Assembly (NCBI GenBank): GCA_945903675.1
Contig: CAMDOP010000008.1
Span: 1 to 27,625 of the forward strand
Origin: Crenothrix polyspora
GTDB taxonomy: Bacteria > Pseudomonadota > Gammaproteobacteria > Methylococcales > Methylomonadaceae
Reading direction: 5' to 3'
DNA: 27,625 nucleotides
Positions 9,790-17,489 of this stretch are shown here, in pieces. A program made the translations under genes and the position numbers. The notes under the pieces were generated by a model that saw only the letters and a program-made list of their open reading frames with translations, searched no databases and was not told the origin of the DNA. How positions within the stretch are numbered: position 1 is the first letter of the stretch; each line of letters opens with the position of its first letter.

Positions 9790-10608
9790 ATGAGTAAATG
9801 CGCAGCCATACAAATGGCATCAAGTCCAAATATCAGTTTTAATTTATTGGAAGCCGAAAAATTGATTGCAGAAGCTGTTAAAGCCGGTGCAAAGTTAGTC
9901 GCTTTGCCGGAAAACTTTGCTTTGATGGGGGATCATGAATCCGACAAACTCAAAGCCAAAGAAGTTGATGGCACAGGTCCAATACAACATTTTTTAGCGA
10001 CTGTCGCTAAAAAATATGCAGTATGGGTGGTTGGAGGCACGATTCCATTGGAAGCGGATGATGCCAATAAAGCACGGGCTGCTTGTCTGATTTATAACGA
10101 CAAAGGTGAACGAGTGGGTCGCTATGATAAGGTTCATTTATTTGATGTTAATGTACCGGGCACTGATGACGTTTATCGTGAATCAGACTCCATCGAGCCA
10201 GGCATAGAATCACAAGTTTTTGAAACGCCTTTTGGTAAATTAGGCGTTGCAGTTTGTTATGATCTACGCTTTCCGGAGTTCTTCCGAAAAATGAGCATAG
10301 AAGGTGTAGAAATTCTAATAGTTCCTTCGGCTTTTACTGCAGAAACAGGTGCCGCTCATTGGGAAATATTATTACGAGCTAGAGCGGTAGAGAATCTCTG
10401 TTACGTTATTGCACCGAATCAAGGTGGCTTCCATCTTAACGGTCGCAAAACTTATGGTCACAGTATGATTATTGACCCTTGGGGTACTGTGTTGGATTGT
10501 TATAAGACAGGCGGTGGTTTTGTTTTAGCAGATATAGATCATGAGCGTCTTGAAAAGGTACGAGGCGCTTTTCCTGTTTTAAATCATCGTCGTTTTTTTT
10601 GTGAATAA
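9790..10608 (+). CDS. Carbon-nitrogen hydrolase (Nit1/Nit2-type amidase)
   Basis: A 272-aa nitrilase-superfamily amidase with the full Glu-Lys-Cys triad: LPENF (E41), YDKVHLFDV (K114) and VCYDLRFPE (C156). The DLRFPE wording and length match the Nit1/Nit2 branch. In E. coli and mammals members of this branch remove deaminated glutathione as a metabolite-repair reaction. That substrate is inferred here, and an omega-amidase role is the alternative. AGGAAG six bases before the ATG is a good ribosome-binding site. It sits 15 bases after yhdP and overlaps the next frame's GTG, so it is part of the same transcription run. A nitrilase gene between yhdP and tldD is common in Gammaproteobacteria outside the enterics. 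Confidence 0.9.
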   Translation: MSKCAAIQMASSPNISFNLLEAEKLIAEAVKAGAKLVALPENFALMGDHESDKLKAKEVDGTGPIQHFLATVAKKYAVWVVGGTIPLEADDANKARAACLIYNDKGERVGRYDKVHLFDVNVPGTDDVYRESDSIEPGIESQVFETPFGKLGVAVCYDLRFPEFFRKMSIEGVEILIVPSAFTAETGAAHWEILLRARAVENLCYVIAPNQGGFHLNGRKTYGHSMIIDPWGTVLDCYKTGGGFVLADIDHERLEKVRGAFPVLNHRRFFCE

Positions 10609-10609
10609 T

Positions 10610-11266
10610 ATGAAAGTCATAGTCAAAATCTTACTATTATCCTTAGGTTTAGTTTCCTGTGGGACTCCAAAAGAAAGTCGTTATCGAGATACGGCTATGC
10701 TGGAACGTCCACCTACTTTACCTGTGACTCATCAATCAGCTGAACAGCCAGCGCTAGCCGAGCATAAGTTAGGGCAAACAAAGTTGCAGCAAGAGCATGA
10801 AGAGTCCAATGTTTACATGACGGGCACAACGCCGCCACTATTGATGATTAGGCAGCCTCTTAAGTTAGGATGGAATACTTTAGGGCATGCTTTAAAACAA
10901 GATTATCTTAAGGTCTCTGATCGTCAGCAAGAAAAAGGACTTTATTTTATAAGCTATAATCCTCAAATCTTAGCAGATAAAGACAGCGGTTTTTTTGACA
11001 AAGCCATCGCTATGTTGAAGAAAGTGCGTCAGGAAGAATATTACGTTTTAACCGTTACTGAGCAACACTTAGAGACTCAAGTGAGTATCTCGGTTAATCA
11101 GCAGCAGAACACAACTGCAGACGGATCGTCAGCTGCAGACGGATCGCCACCTGTAGACGAATCGTCACCTTCAACCGAGGATGCGGATAAACTGTTGTTA
11201 CTGATCTATAAATCGATGAGTGATAAGCCACAATCTGATAAACATGAAGAGAAAAAAAACGAGTAG
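10610..11266 (+). CDS. Short BamC/NlpB-like lipoprotein, 218 aa
   Basis: The N-terminus is a lipoprotein signal (MKVIVKILLLSLGLVSC, acylated Cys at 17 with lipobox LVSC). YRDTAMLERPPTLP follows, resembling the Tyr/Pro-rich start of mature BamC. A single helix-grip type domain comes next, with LGWNTLGHALKQDYLKVSDR and GLYFISY as in BamC. BamC is an accessory subunit of the outer-membrane beta-barrel assembly machine. E. coli BamC has 344 aa and two such domains, so this is a one-domain form and not a certain orthologue. An in-frame 18-bp repeat expands a loop before the last helix (DADKLLLLIYKSM). ATG 10610 is preferred over GTG 10601; neither has a clear ribosome-binding site. It lies in the yhdP-nit-tldD run, not beside dapA where bamC usually is. 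Confidence 0.7.
   Translation: MKVIVKILLLSLGLVSCGTPKESRYRDTAMLERPPTLPVTHQSAEQPALAEHKLGQTKLQQEHEESNVYMTGTTPPLLMIRQPLKLGWNTLGHALKQDYLKVSDRQQEKGLYFISYNPQILADKDSGFFDKAIAMLKKVRQEEYYVLTVTEQHLETQVSISVNQQQNTTADGSSAADGSPPVDESSPSTEDADKLLLLIYKSMSDKPQSDKHEEKKNE
11115..11168 (+). repeat. Three in-frame 18-bp tandem repeats in the BamC-like gene
   Basis: Three consecutive 18-bp units begin ctgcagacggatcg, ctgcagacggatcg and ctgtagacgaatcg. They encode six-residue units of the type ADGSSA / ADGSPP / VDESSP, an acidic, disordered loop. The repeat keeps the frame, so it looks like a length-variable linker. Confidence 0.8.
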
Positions 11267-11346
11267 TCGCCAAAAAGCGAATAATTAACAATCCTTGCAC
11301 AAAGCAATCTGCCAACCGGTATCGTTAAAATTAACTAAATGTTCTG

Positions 11347-12786
11347 ATGAAATTATTAAACCTTGTAAAACAAGCTATTTTAACGCCCGTTGGCATACAA
11401 GATAGTGATATAGAAAAAATCATGAGCCGATTACTGAGCTCCCCCGTGGATGCGGCAGATATTTATTTTCAGTCCAGCCATAGTGAGTCTTGGGTTATGG
11501 AAGGCGGTATTATTAAAGAAGGTAGCTATAATATCGAGCAAGGTGCGGGCGTGCGAGCAGTATCAGGTGAGAAAACCGGCTTTGCTTATAGTGACCGAAT
11601 TGAATTGCAGGTATTAATGGAAGCGGCTAATAATGTTAAGTCTATCGTTCGTCAGGGCCAAGAGGCGCAAGTTGGTCTCAAGCAGGCAGCAAATTGGCCG
11701 CAGTATTATCCAATAGCTAATCCGTTAAAGTCCTTATCCGATCAGCAGAAAATAGAGTTATTGCGTAGGGTTGATACCGAAACGCGTAAACTTGATAGTC
11801 GAATTGAAGAAGTCATTGTTAGTTTGGTGAGTGCTCATGAAAGTATTTTGGTTGCTAATCAAGATGGTTCTTTAGCGGCAGACATCCGACCTTTAGTACG
11901 AATGAATGTAACGGTGATAGTTGAAGAAAAGGGCCATCGTGAACAGGGTAGTATGGGCGGTGGCGGTCGTAGTGATTACAGTTATTTTATCGATCAGGAT
12001 CGAGCGCTGGACTACGGTAAGGAAGCAGTAAGACAAGCTTTAGTTAATCTTGAGGCAGAAGATGCACCTGCCGGCAATATGACGGTAGTCTTAGGCCCAG
12101 GCTGGCCGGGTATTTTATTACATGAAGCCATAGGCCATGGTTTAGAAGGTGATTTCAATCGCAAAGGCACGTCTGCCTTTAGTGGTCGTGTGGGTGAGCG
12201 AGTCGCTTCTGATTTATGTACGGTCGTTGATGATGGTACTTTACAAGGACGACGTGGTTCATTGAGTATTGATGATGAAGGTACGCCTACAGAAAAAACC
12301 GTATTAATTGAAAACGGTATCCTCAAAGGCTATATGCAAGATAAGCTTAATGCGCGATTAATGGGTGTTAAATCCACGGGTAATGGTCGACGCGAGTCTT
12401 ACGCAAGCTTACCTATGCCTCGTATGACTAACACTTATATGTTAGCCGGACAACATCATCCAGAAGACATTATTCGTTCGGTTAAAAAAGGCTTGTACGC
12501 TAAGAACTTTGCTGGAGGTCAGGTTGATATTACCTCGGGTAAGTTTGTTTTCTCTGCCAGTGAAGCGTATTTGATTGAAAATGGCAAAATAACCCGTGCC
12601 ATAAAAGGCGCCACTTTGATAGGTAATGGCCCTGATGTACTGACTAAAGTATCTATGGTCGGAAATGATCTTGAACTCGACAGTGGCGTAGGTACTTGCG
12701 GAAAGGACGGCCAAAGTGTCCCTGTTGGTGTGGGTCAACCGACCTTAAAAATTGATGGTTTAACGGTGGGCGGAACCAGCGTTTAA
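11347..12786 (+). CDS. tldD: Metalloprotease subunit TldD
   Basis: TldD is the zinc-bearing subunit of the TldD/TldE heterodimer, a protease that cleaves unfolded peptides. It acts in microcin B17 maturation and CcdA degradation in E. coli. The 479-aa product carries the HExxxH zinc motif as HEAIGHGLEGD (H259, E260, H264), and a C-terminal GTCGKDGQ whose Cys (451) corresponds to the third zinc ligand. The N-terminal domain is of PmbA/TldA type. It begins 80 bases after the BamC-like gene and closes the yhdP run, as in E. coli. Its partner pmbA is nearby but separated by the DUF4160/DUF2442 pair. The ribosome-binding site is weak. Confidence 0.95.
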   Translation: MKLLNLVKQAILTPVGIQDSDIEKIMSRLLSSPVDAADIYFQSSHSESWVMEGGIIKEGSYNIEQGAGVRAVSGEKTGFAYSDRIELQVLMEAANNVKSIVRQGQEAQVGLKQAANWPQYYPIANPLKSLSDQQKIELLRRVDTETRKLDSRIEEVIVSLVSAHESILVANQDGSLAADIRPLVRMNVTVIVEEKGHREQGSMGGGGRSDYSYFIDQDRALDYGKEAVRQALVNLEAEDAPAGNMTVVLGPGWPGILLHEAIGHGLEGDFNRKGTSAFSGRVGERVASDLCTVVDDGTLQGRRGSLSIDDEGTPTEKTVLIENGILKGYMQDKLNARLMGVKSTGNGRRESYASLPMPRMTNTYMLAGQHHPEDIIRSVKKGLYAKNFAGGQVDITSGKFVFSASEAYLIENGKITRAIKGATLIGNGPDVLTKVSMVGNDLELDSGVGTCGKDGQSVPVGVGQPTLKIDGLTVGGTSV

Positions 12787-12823
12787 ATTTATAAAGATAC
12801 ACTCGAGTATTAAAGGAACTGAA

Positions 12824-13090
12824 ATGCCCGTGATTTCCTATTTCTTTGGGATTTATATTCGTATGTACCACGATGATCATAACCCTCCGCACTTTCACAT
12901 AGAGTATCAAGGGCATCAAGCTTTAATGGCTATTGAAGACGGTGAGCTTATAGCGGGAACACTGCCCAATAAAGCTGTTAAATTGGTACGAGAATGGGCA
13001 AAAGATCATCAACAAGAATTATTAGCTGATTGGCAGTGCGCTATTGAGTTAAGACCGTTGCAACGTATTTCAGGAGCTGACAATGATTAA
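12824..13090 (+). CDS. DUF4160 domain protein
   Basis: An 88-aa protein with the DUF4160 signature: MPVISYFFGIYIRMYHDDHNPPHFH at the N-terminus (here residues 1-25; key part YxDDHNPPHFH) and VREWAKDHQQELLADW in the C-terminal half. AAAGGAACTGAAATG gives a good ribosome-binding site. The last eight bases overlap the start of the DUF2442 gene, so the two are translationally coupled. DUF4160 and DUF2442 genes are often adjacent in bacteria and have been suspected of forming a toxin-antitoxin-like module. No activity is established here. The histidine-rich N-terminus could bind metal, which is inference. Confidence 0.85.
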   Translation: MPVISYFFGIYIRMYHDDHNPPHFHIEYQGHQALMAIEDGELIAGTLPNKAVKLVREWAKDHQQELLADWQCAIELRPLQRISGADND

Positions 13091-13352
13091 AATCATCCGA
13101 GCGCAGTATAGTCAGCAGAAAGTTTTGCGATTATATTTTTCCGATAATTCATGGGGAGATTATGATTTACAAGCCGTATGTGACAGGCAAACTGAATTAG
13201 TTATTCCTTTGAACGATGAGCAGTATTTTAAGACATTTTTTTTAGAGTTGGGTGCGCTGTGTTGGCGTAATGGTTTGGAATTAAGCCCCAGCAATATTCA
13301 CAGAAAACTTGAAGAGCAACAAAAACTGCATTATGAGTCCAATGTTGCTTAA
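13083..13352 (+). CDS. DUF2442 domain protein
   Basis: An 89-aa protein of the DUF2442 family. It has an N-terminal beta-rich part (VLRLYFSDNSWGDYDL), a short middle, then FKTFFLELGALCWRNGLELSPSNIHRKL in the C-terminal half, where the G-x-x-W-x-N-G-x-E-x-S/D-P string is the family hallmark. CAGGAGCTGACA just upstream supplies a ribosome-binding site, and the start overlaps the DUF4160 stop by eight bases. The pair forms a self-contained cassette inserted between tldD and pmbA. DUF2442 proteins are usually the smaller partner in such pairs and may bind DNA or the partner; function unknown. Confidence 0.85.
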   Translation: MIKIIRAQYSQQKVLRLYFSDNSWGDYDLQAVCDRQTELVIPLNDEQYFKTFFLELGALCWRNGLELSPSNIHRKLEEQQKLHYESNVA

Positions 13353-13474
13353 TTGAATGATAGAACGCAGTAAATAGACAAAAGATCAGCAGGTTGGGAG
13401 CATTTTCGCAAGATAATGGTACTCGGCATGTTTGTTAAAAGCCGTAATACACCCTTTAAAATTTAGAGAGCACC

Positions 13475-14806
13475 GTGCAAAACCAAGAAGAAATCAATCG
13501 ATTAAAAAATATCGTCCAAGACTTATTAGATGAAGCCAAAAGTCAAGGTGCTAGTGCCGCTGAAGCGGGATTAAGCCAAGAGAATGGTCTGTCGGTATCG
13601 GCGCGTTTGGGTGATGTAGAAACCATAGAGCATCATTGTGGACAAGGGTTAGGGATCACGGTCTATTTTGGACAGCACAAAGGCTCTTCCAGTACCTCTG
13701 ATTTGTCCCCCGCGTCTATTAAAGAAGCCGTGAGTGCAGCCTGTAGTATTGCCCGCTATACCAATGCCGATGAATATTCAGGCTTACCTGAGCAAGAGCG
13801 CTTAGCCACTGAATTTCCTGATCTTGATCTTAACCATCCTTGGGATGTGAGTGTCGATGCGGCTATTGAACTCGCTATCGAATGCGAAGATGCTGCGCGC
13901 TCTTATCATGCCGAAATCAGTAACTCTGAAGGCGCGTCTGTGAATACTCATCAAGGTATTCATGTGATGGGTAATAGTTTGGGCTTTCTTCAGGGCTATC
14001 AATCAACACGACATTCTTTGAGTTGTTCAGTTTTAGCGCAGCGTGGCGACAGTATGCAGCGTGATTATTGGTATAGCGTATCCAGAGATGCTCAACAGTT
14101 AGAATCGGCCGTCAGTATTGGTAACAAAGCCGCTGAACGTGCCGTGCGACGTTTAGCCGGACGTAGTTTAAGTACTCGGCAATGCCCCGTGTTGTATAGC
14201 GCAGAAATAGCTTCCGGATTGTTATCTTCATTCATAGGTGCGATTAGTGGCGGTAATTTATACCGTAAATCATCGTTTTTATTAGATGCTATCGATAGCC
14301 AAGTTTTTCCTGAATTTGTACATATACACGAGCAACCCTATTTAATCGGTGCCTTAGGCAGTGCCGCCTATGATGGCGAAGGCGTAGCAACGACGGCTAG
14401 AGATATCGTCAGTGCCGGTGTTTTACGTAGCTATGTTTTAAGTACCTACTCAGCACGTAAGTTGGGATTGCAAAGCACAGGTAATGCCGGTGGCGTGCGT
14501 AATTTAACCATAGATTCAGGCGTCTTAGATTTTCAAGGTATGCTCAAACAGCTGGGCACCGGTTTATTGGTGACAGAGTTGATGGGACAGGGCGTTAATA
14601 TGGTGACGGGTGATTATTCCCGCGGAGCCGCAGGATTCTGGGTAGAAAATGGTGAGATTCAGTATCCGGTTGAAGAAATCACCATCGCGGGTAATTTAAA
14701 AGATATGTTAAAAAACATTGTTTCTGTGGGAAGTGATGTTGAATATCGCGGCAATGTGCGTACCGGCTCTATCTTGGTAGAGCGTATGTCTATTGCAGGC
14801 GAATAA
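13475..14806 (+). CDS. pmbA: Metalloprotease subunit PmbA (TldE)
   Basis: PmbA/TldE is the non-zinc partner of TldD. Together they form the heterodimeric protease needed for microcin B17 leader removal in E. coli and probably general clearance of unfolded peptides. The 443-aa product (450 in E. coli) has the paired domains of the family, including GGNLYRKSSFLLD, AAYDGEGVATTARDIV and VTGDYSRGAAGFWVENGE, which are standard PmbA motifs. The HExxxH of TldD is absent, as expected. Translation starts at GTG 13475, preceded by AGAGAG. In E. coli pmbA is far from tldD; here it is about 690 bases downstream on the same strand. Confidence 0.94.
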   Translation: MQNQEEINRLKNIVQDLLDEAKSQGASAAEAGLSQENGLSVSARLGDVETIEHHCGQGLGITVYFGQHKGSSSTSDLSPASIKEAVSAACSIARYTNADEYSGLPEQERLATEFPDLDLNHPWDVSVDAAIELAIECEDAARSYHAEISNSEGASVNTHQGIHVMGNSLGFLQGYQSTRHSLSCSVLAQRGDSMQRDYWYSVSRDAQQLESAVSIGNKAAERAVRRLAGRSLSTRQCPVLYSAEIASGLLSSFIGAISGGNLYRKSSFLLDAIDSQVFPEFVHIHEQPYLIGALGSAAYDGEGVATTARDIVSAGVLRSYVLSTYSARKLGLQSTGNAGGVRNLTIDSGVLDFQGMLKQLGTGLLVTELMGQGVNMVTGDYSRGAAGFWVENGEIQYPVEEITIAGNLKDMLKNIVSVGSDVEYRGNVRTGSILVERMSIAGE

Positions 14807-14866
14807 GTGTTTAAAACAATAGTGGCTTAGGCGTAAGTCATAACCTGCGCAAAGAGTACTGCGAAA

Positions 14867-14898
14867 TGTCGGGTTACGCTGCCGCTAACCCGACCTAC
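14867..14898. repeat. gtaggtcgggtta-type palindromic repeat, single unit
   Basis: tgtcgggtta at 14867-14876 and taacccgacctac at 14886-14898 form a perfect 9-bp stem around a 9-base loop. It is the same unit as the inverted pair at 20197-20275. It sits between the convergent ends of pmbA and pyrD and might serve both as a transcription stop or mRNA stabiliser, which is inference. Confidence 0.75.
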
Positions 14899-14916
14899 GG
14901 GCCTTAATGACTTGTT

Positions 14917-15930
14917 TTATAACGCATTAACAATATCCGCAATTAACTGCGGGCCTTTATAAATTAAGCCGCTATAAACTTGCACCAAGCTTGCGCCGGC
15001 GGCTAATTTTTCTTGCGCATCTTCCGCATTTAAAATACCTCCGGCAGCAATAATCGGAACTTTGCCCTGACATTCCGCTGCTAAACCACGCACCACCTGG
15101 GTTGCTGCGTCTTTAACCGGCGCGCCACTTAAGCCACCGGCTTCATTTTCAAAAGGGTGGCCAGCTATCTTGTCTCTAGCGATGGTCGTGTTAGTGGCAA
15201 TAACTCCATCGATAGAAAACTCCAGCAGTAACCGGCCAATATGGCTGATTTCCTCATCACTTAGATCGGGTGCAATTTTCAGTGCCAACGGTACATAAAA
15301 GCCGTGTTCTTGTTCCAGTTTAAGTTGCTCTTCTTTTAAGGCACTGATGAGATTTTTTAAGTCATCACCTTGTTGTAATTGCCTTAAGTTCTTAGTGTTA
15401 GGTGATGAAACATTCAGGGTAATGTAGCTAGCGGAGTTATAAGCCTTACGTAGGCCGATTAAATAATCATCAACCGCCTGTTCCATAGGCGTATCAAAAT
15501 TCTTGCCGATATTAATCCCTAAAATACCGCTGTAGTGGCTTTTCAGAACTTGGTTTAACAAATGATCTAAACCTAAGTTATTAAAACCCATGCGATTAAT
15601 AATGGCCTGATGTTCAGGCAATCTAAATAAGCGAGGCTTAGGGTTGCCAGGTTGTGGTCGTGGTGTCACCGTACCTATTTCAATAAAGCCAAAACCTAAG
15701 GCCGATAGCGCCTCTATATAGTCACCATTCTTATCCATGCCCGCAGCAAGACCGACAGGATTTTTAAAGTTAAGCCCCATAACGGTGACGGGTTTGTCAT
15801 GAATATCAGCAAGCATCAGCTTTCCTAGTCCAGAAACATGCGTTGTTTTTAATAGTTTAAGGGTGACTTCATGAGCCGTTTCAGGATCAAGGCTAAATAA
15901 TAGGGGGCGTAATAAAGGATAAATGTTCAT
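14917..15930 (-). CDS. pyrD: Dihydroorotate dehydrogenase (quinone), class 2
   Basis: PyrD oxidises dihydroorotate to orotate in pyrimidine synthesis and passes electrons through FMN to membrane quinone. The 337-aa protein has the class 2 N-terminal helical extension (residues 1-45) that docks to the membrane. GLAAGMDKNGDYI and MGFNNLGLD follow, then the catalytic Ser in LNVSSPNTKNLRQLQ (S175, same number as in E. coli) and the C-terminal phosphate loop IAAGGI / GASLVQVYSGLIY. The length equals E. coli PyrD (336). It lies 55 bases downstream of thiO on the same strand and may be co-transcribed with it. The ribosome-binding site is weak. Confidence 0.96.
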   Translation of the reverse strand: MNIYPLLRPLLFSLDPETAHEVTLKLLKTTHVSGLGKLMLADIHDKPVTVMGLNFKNPVGLAAGMDKNGDYIEALSALGFGFIEIGTVTPRPQPGNPKPRLFRLPEHQAIINRMGFNNLGLDHLLNQVLKSHYSGILGINIGKNFDTPMEQAVDDYLIGLRKAYNSASYITLNVSSPNTKNLRQLQQGDDLKNLISALKEEQLKLEQEHGFYVPLALKIAPDLSDEEISHIGRLLLEFSIDGVIATNTTIARDKIAGHPFENEAGGLSGAPVKDAATQVVRGLAAECQGKVPIIAAGGILNAEDAQEKLAAGASLVQVYSGLIYKGPQLIADIVNAL

Positions 15931-15985
15931 AGCGTAGTAAAGTAAGTTTAAGATGATATCTGGAGTGCAACTGCTTTAGTGGTTG

Positions 15986-17077
15986 CTATCGACCTAAGCG
16001 ATAAGGTTCTGGGTCTACACTAGTCGGTCGATTTAATAGTAAGTCGACCATAAGTTCTGCAGAGGCAGGCCCCATGACTAGCCCATTTCTAAAGTGACCG
16101 GCATTAATGCTTAAATTACGAATATCTGGATGTCGGTCTATATAAGGTATACCTAATTCAGTGCCCGGTCTTAAACCTGCCCAATGATGAAGTAGTGGCG
16201 CGTGTTTAAGGGCAGGCAATAAGCTTAAGGCAAAGTCGGTTAAATCGTTTCTTGCTGTCTCGGTGGTGAGCTTATTAAAGCCATCGTGTTCTACGGTACT
16301 GCCGGCTAAGATTTTTCCATCACGTCTAGGAATCAAATAATGATCGCCATCCAGAACCATGTTGGGCAGCAAGCCTGCTTTGGTTTCAAATAATAACATT
16401 TGGCCTTTAACAGGCGCGATAGTAGGCGAAGCCATTAAACCTTGAAATAGCTTTTGAAATAATTGCCCAGTCCAAGCGCCTGCAGAAATAATAACGTCCT
16501 TAACAGGGTATTCGCCATTGCTGGTTTCGAGGTGGGTAATGGTATTTTGTACTTGCTTGATATTAGTTAACTCGCAGTTTTCAAGGATGGTAACACCCTT
16601 GTTAAGCAAATCTTGTTTTAAAGATTTAACCAAGCGAGGATTGCGGGCTTGAGCAATATCGGGTAACCACAAGGGTTGCTCAGCTTGTGTAACTAAGTCC
16701 TTAAAGAAAGTGTCTTCAGCTGGTTGAAAGCGAATGCCATGAAGTCGGCACCAAGCGATAGCTTCGTTAATATCGGGATTTTTAGTGATTAATAAGCCAC
16801 AGGGTGTCCATTCTGGGTCTTTGTTCGTATCCGCGAATAATTGTGTCGCTAGGCTTGGATATAAAGACAGGCTGTGTAGGGCTAATTGACTAATAGCGTC
16901 AGCTTGTCGCCAAGGATAAAGCGGCAATAAAATACCGCCGCCTGCCCAAGAAGATTCTTGTCCTAACAGGGCTTTGTCGATAATCGTTACGCTGGCGCCG
17001 GCATTGACAAAGGCTCTGGCCGTTAATAAGCCAATAACGCCGCCTCCGATTAAAGTAATATCTGTAGTGTGAGTCAT
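15986..17077 (-). CDS. thiO: Glycine oxidase ThiO (FAD-dependent)
   Basis: ThiO oxidises glycine to the imine used in building the thiazole ring of thiamine. The 363-aa product has an N-terminal Rossmann FAD site (ITLIGGGVIGLLTA, about 8-21) and SSWAGGGILLPLYPW (near 42-56) typical of glycine/D-amino-acid oxidases. It also has GAWTGQL, and a C-terminal GLRPGTELGIPYIDRHP and NAGHFRNGLVMGPASAELM, where HFRNG is characteristic of ThiO. No other thiamine genes are nearby, so the pathway role rests on family resemblance. Its start codon overlaps, head to head, the ATG of a small plus-strand ORF. Confidence 0.88.
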   Translation of the reverse strand: MTHTTDITLIGGGVIGLLTARAFVNAGASVTIIDKALLGQESSWAGGGILLPLYPWRQADAISQLALHSLSLYPSLATQLFADTNKDPEWTPCGLLITKNPDINEAIAWCRLHGIRFQPAEDTFFKDLVTQAEQPLWLPDIAQARNPRLVKSLKQDLLNKGVTILENCELTNIKQVQNTITHLETSNGEYPVKDVIISAGAWTGQLFQKLFQGLMASPTIAPVKGQMLLFETKAGLLPNMVLDGDHYLIPRRDGKILAGSTVEHDGFNKLTTETARNDLTDFALSLLPALKHAPLLHHWAGLRPGTELGIPYIDRHPDIRNLSINAGHFRNGLVMGPASAELMVDLLLNRPTSVDPEPYRLGR

Positions 17078-17264
17078 GAATCAGCAAGAGGTCAGTCGAG
17101 AATGTTGGGCTGCAAAACAGGCAATCCAAGTTGCATTGAGTCTAGTTAAGGGTGTTTATGATTTCACCGATGATAAAGTATACCGCGAAATAGTAACAAT
17201 TTGTGTTTATGCATCTTTAGTTGCGAGTTGCGCTGGCGCTACGTTAATAGTCGTTGTAAAGTAA
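17076..17264 (+). CDS. Possible small membrane protein, 62 aa
   Basis: Not recognised. The frame opens at an ATG that shares two bases with the divergent thiO start. The first 35 residues are polar. The last 25 (ICVYASLVASCAGATLIVVV region) form one hydrophobic segment that could span a membrane with the C-terminus outside. There is no strong Shine-Dalgarno sequence. The head-to-head overlap would require both promoters to lie inside the opposite gene, which counts against it. It could be a chance ORF. Confidence 0.3.
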   Translation: MNQQEVSRECWAAKQAIQVALSLVKGVYDFTDDKVYREIVTICVYASLVASCAGATLIVVVK

Positions 17265-17389
17265 ATTACTGAATAAATGTTGTTGTTTTTGGCTAACAAG
17301 GGTGTAATGTTTTAGTCACATAATAAATTAAACCCTCTTACTTGTTGATATATAAGGTTTATTTATTTAGCTAAAAATAGCATTAAAGC

Positions 17390-17418
17390 TTGTATGGGGA
17401 GATATTTGCTGCTATGAT
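17390..17418 (+). promoter_or_regulatory. Sigma70-type promoter of the outer-membrane protein gene
   Basis: TTGTAT (17390-17395) and TATGAT (17413-17418) are separated by exactly 17 bases. The -10 box matches TATAAT at five of six positions; the -35 box matches only TTG. Transcription would start near 17425, leaving a leader of about 65 bases. That leader holds an AT-rich inverted repeat (atttgtt 17436-17442, aacaaat 17450-17456). Confidence 0.5.
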
Positions 17419-17489
17419 CTTTGCCGTGAAATCGGATTTGTTGTATTTAAACAAATTTTTTGTAACATAAGCCTTTACGAGGGAAACAC

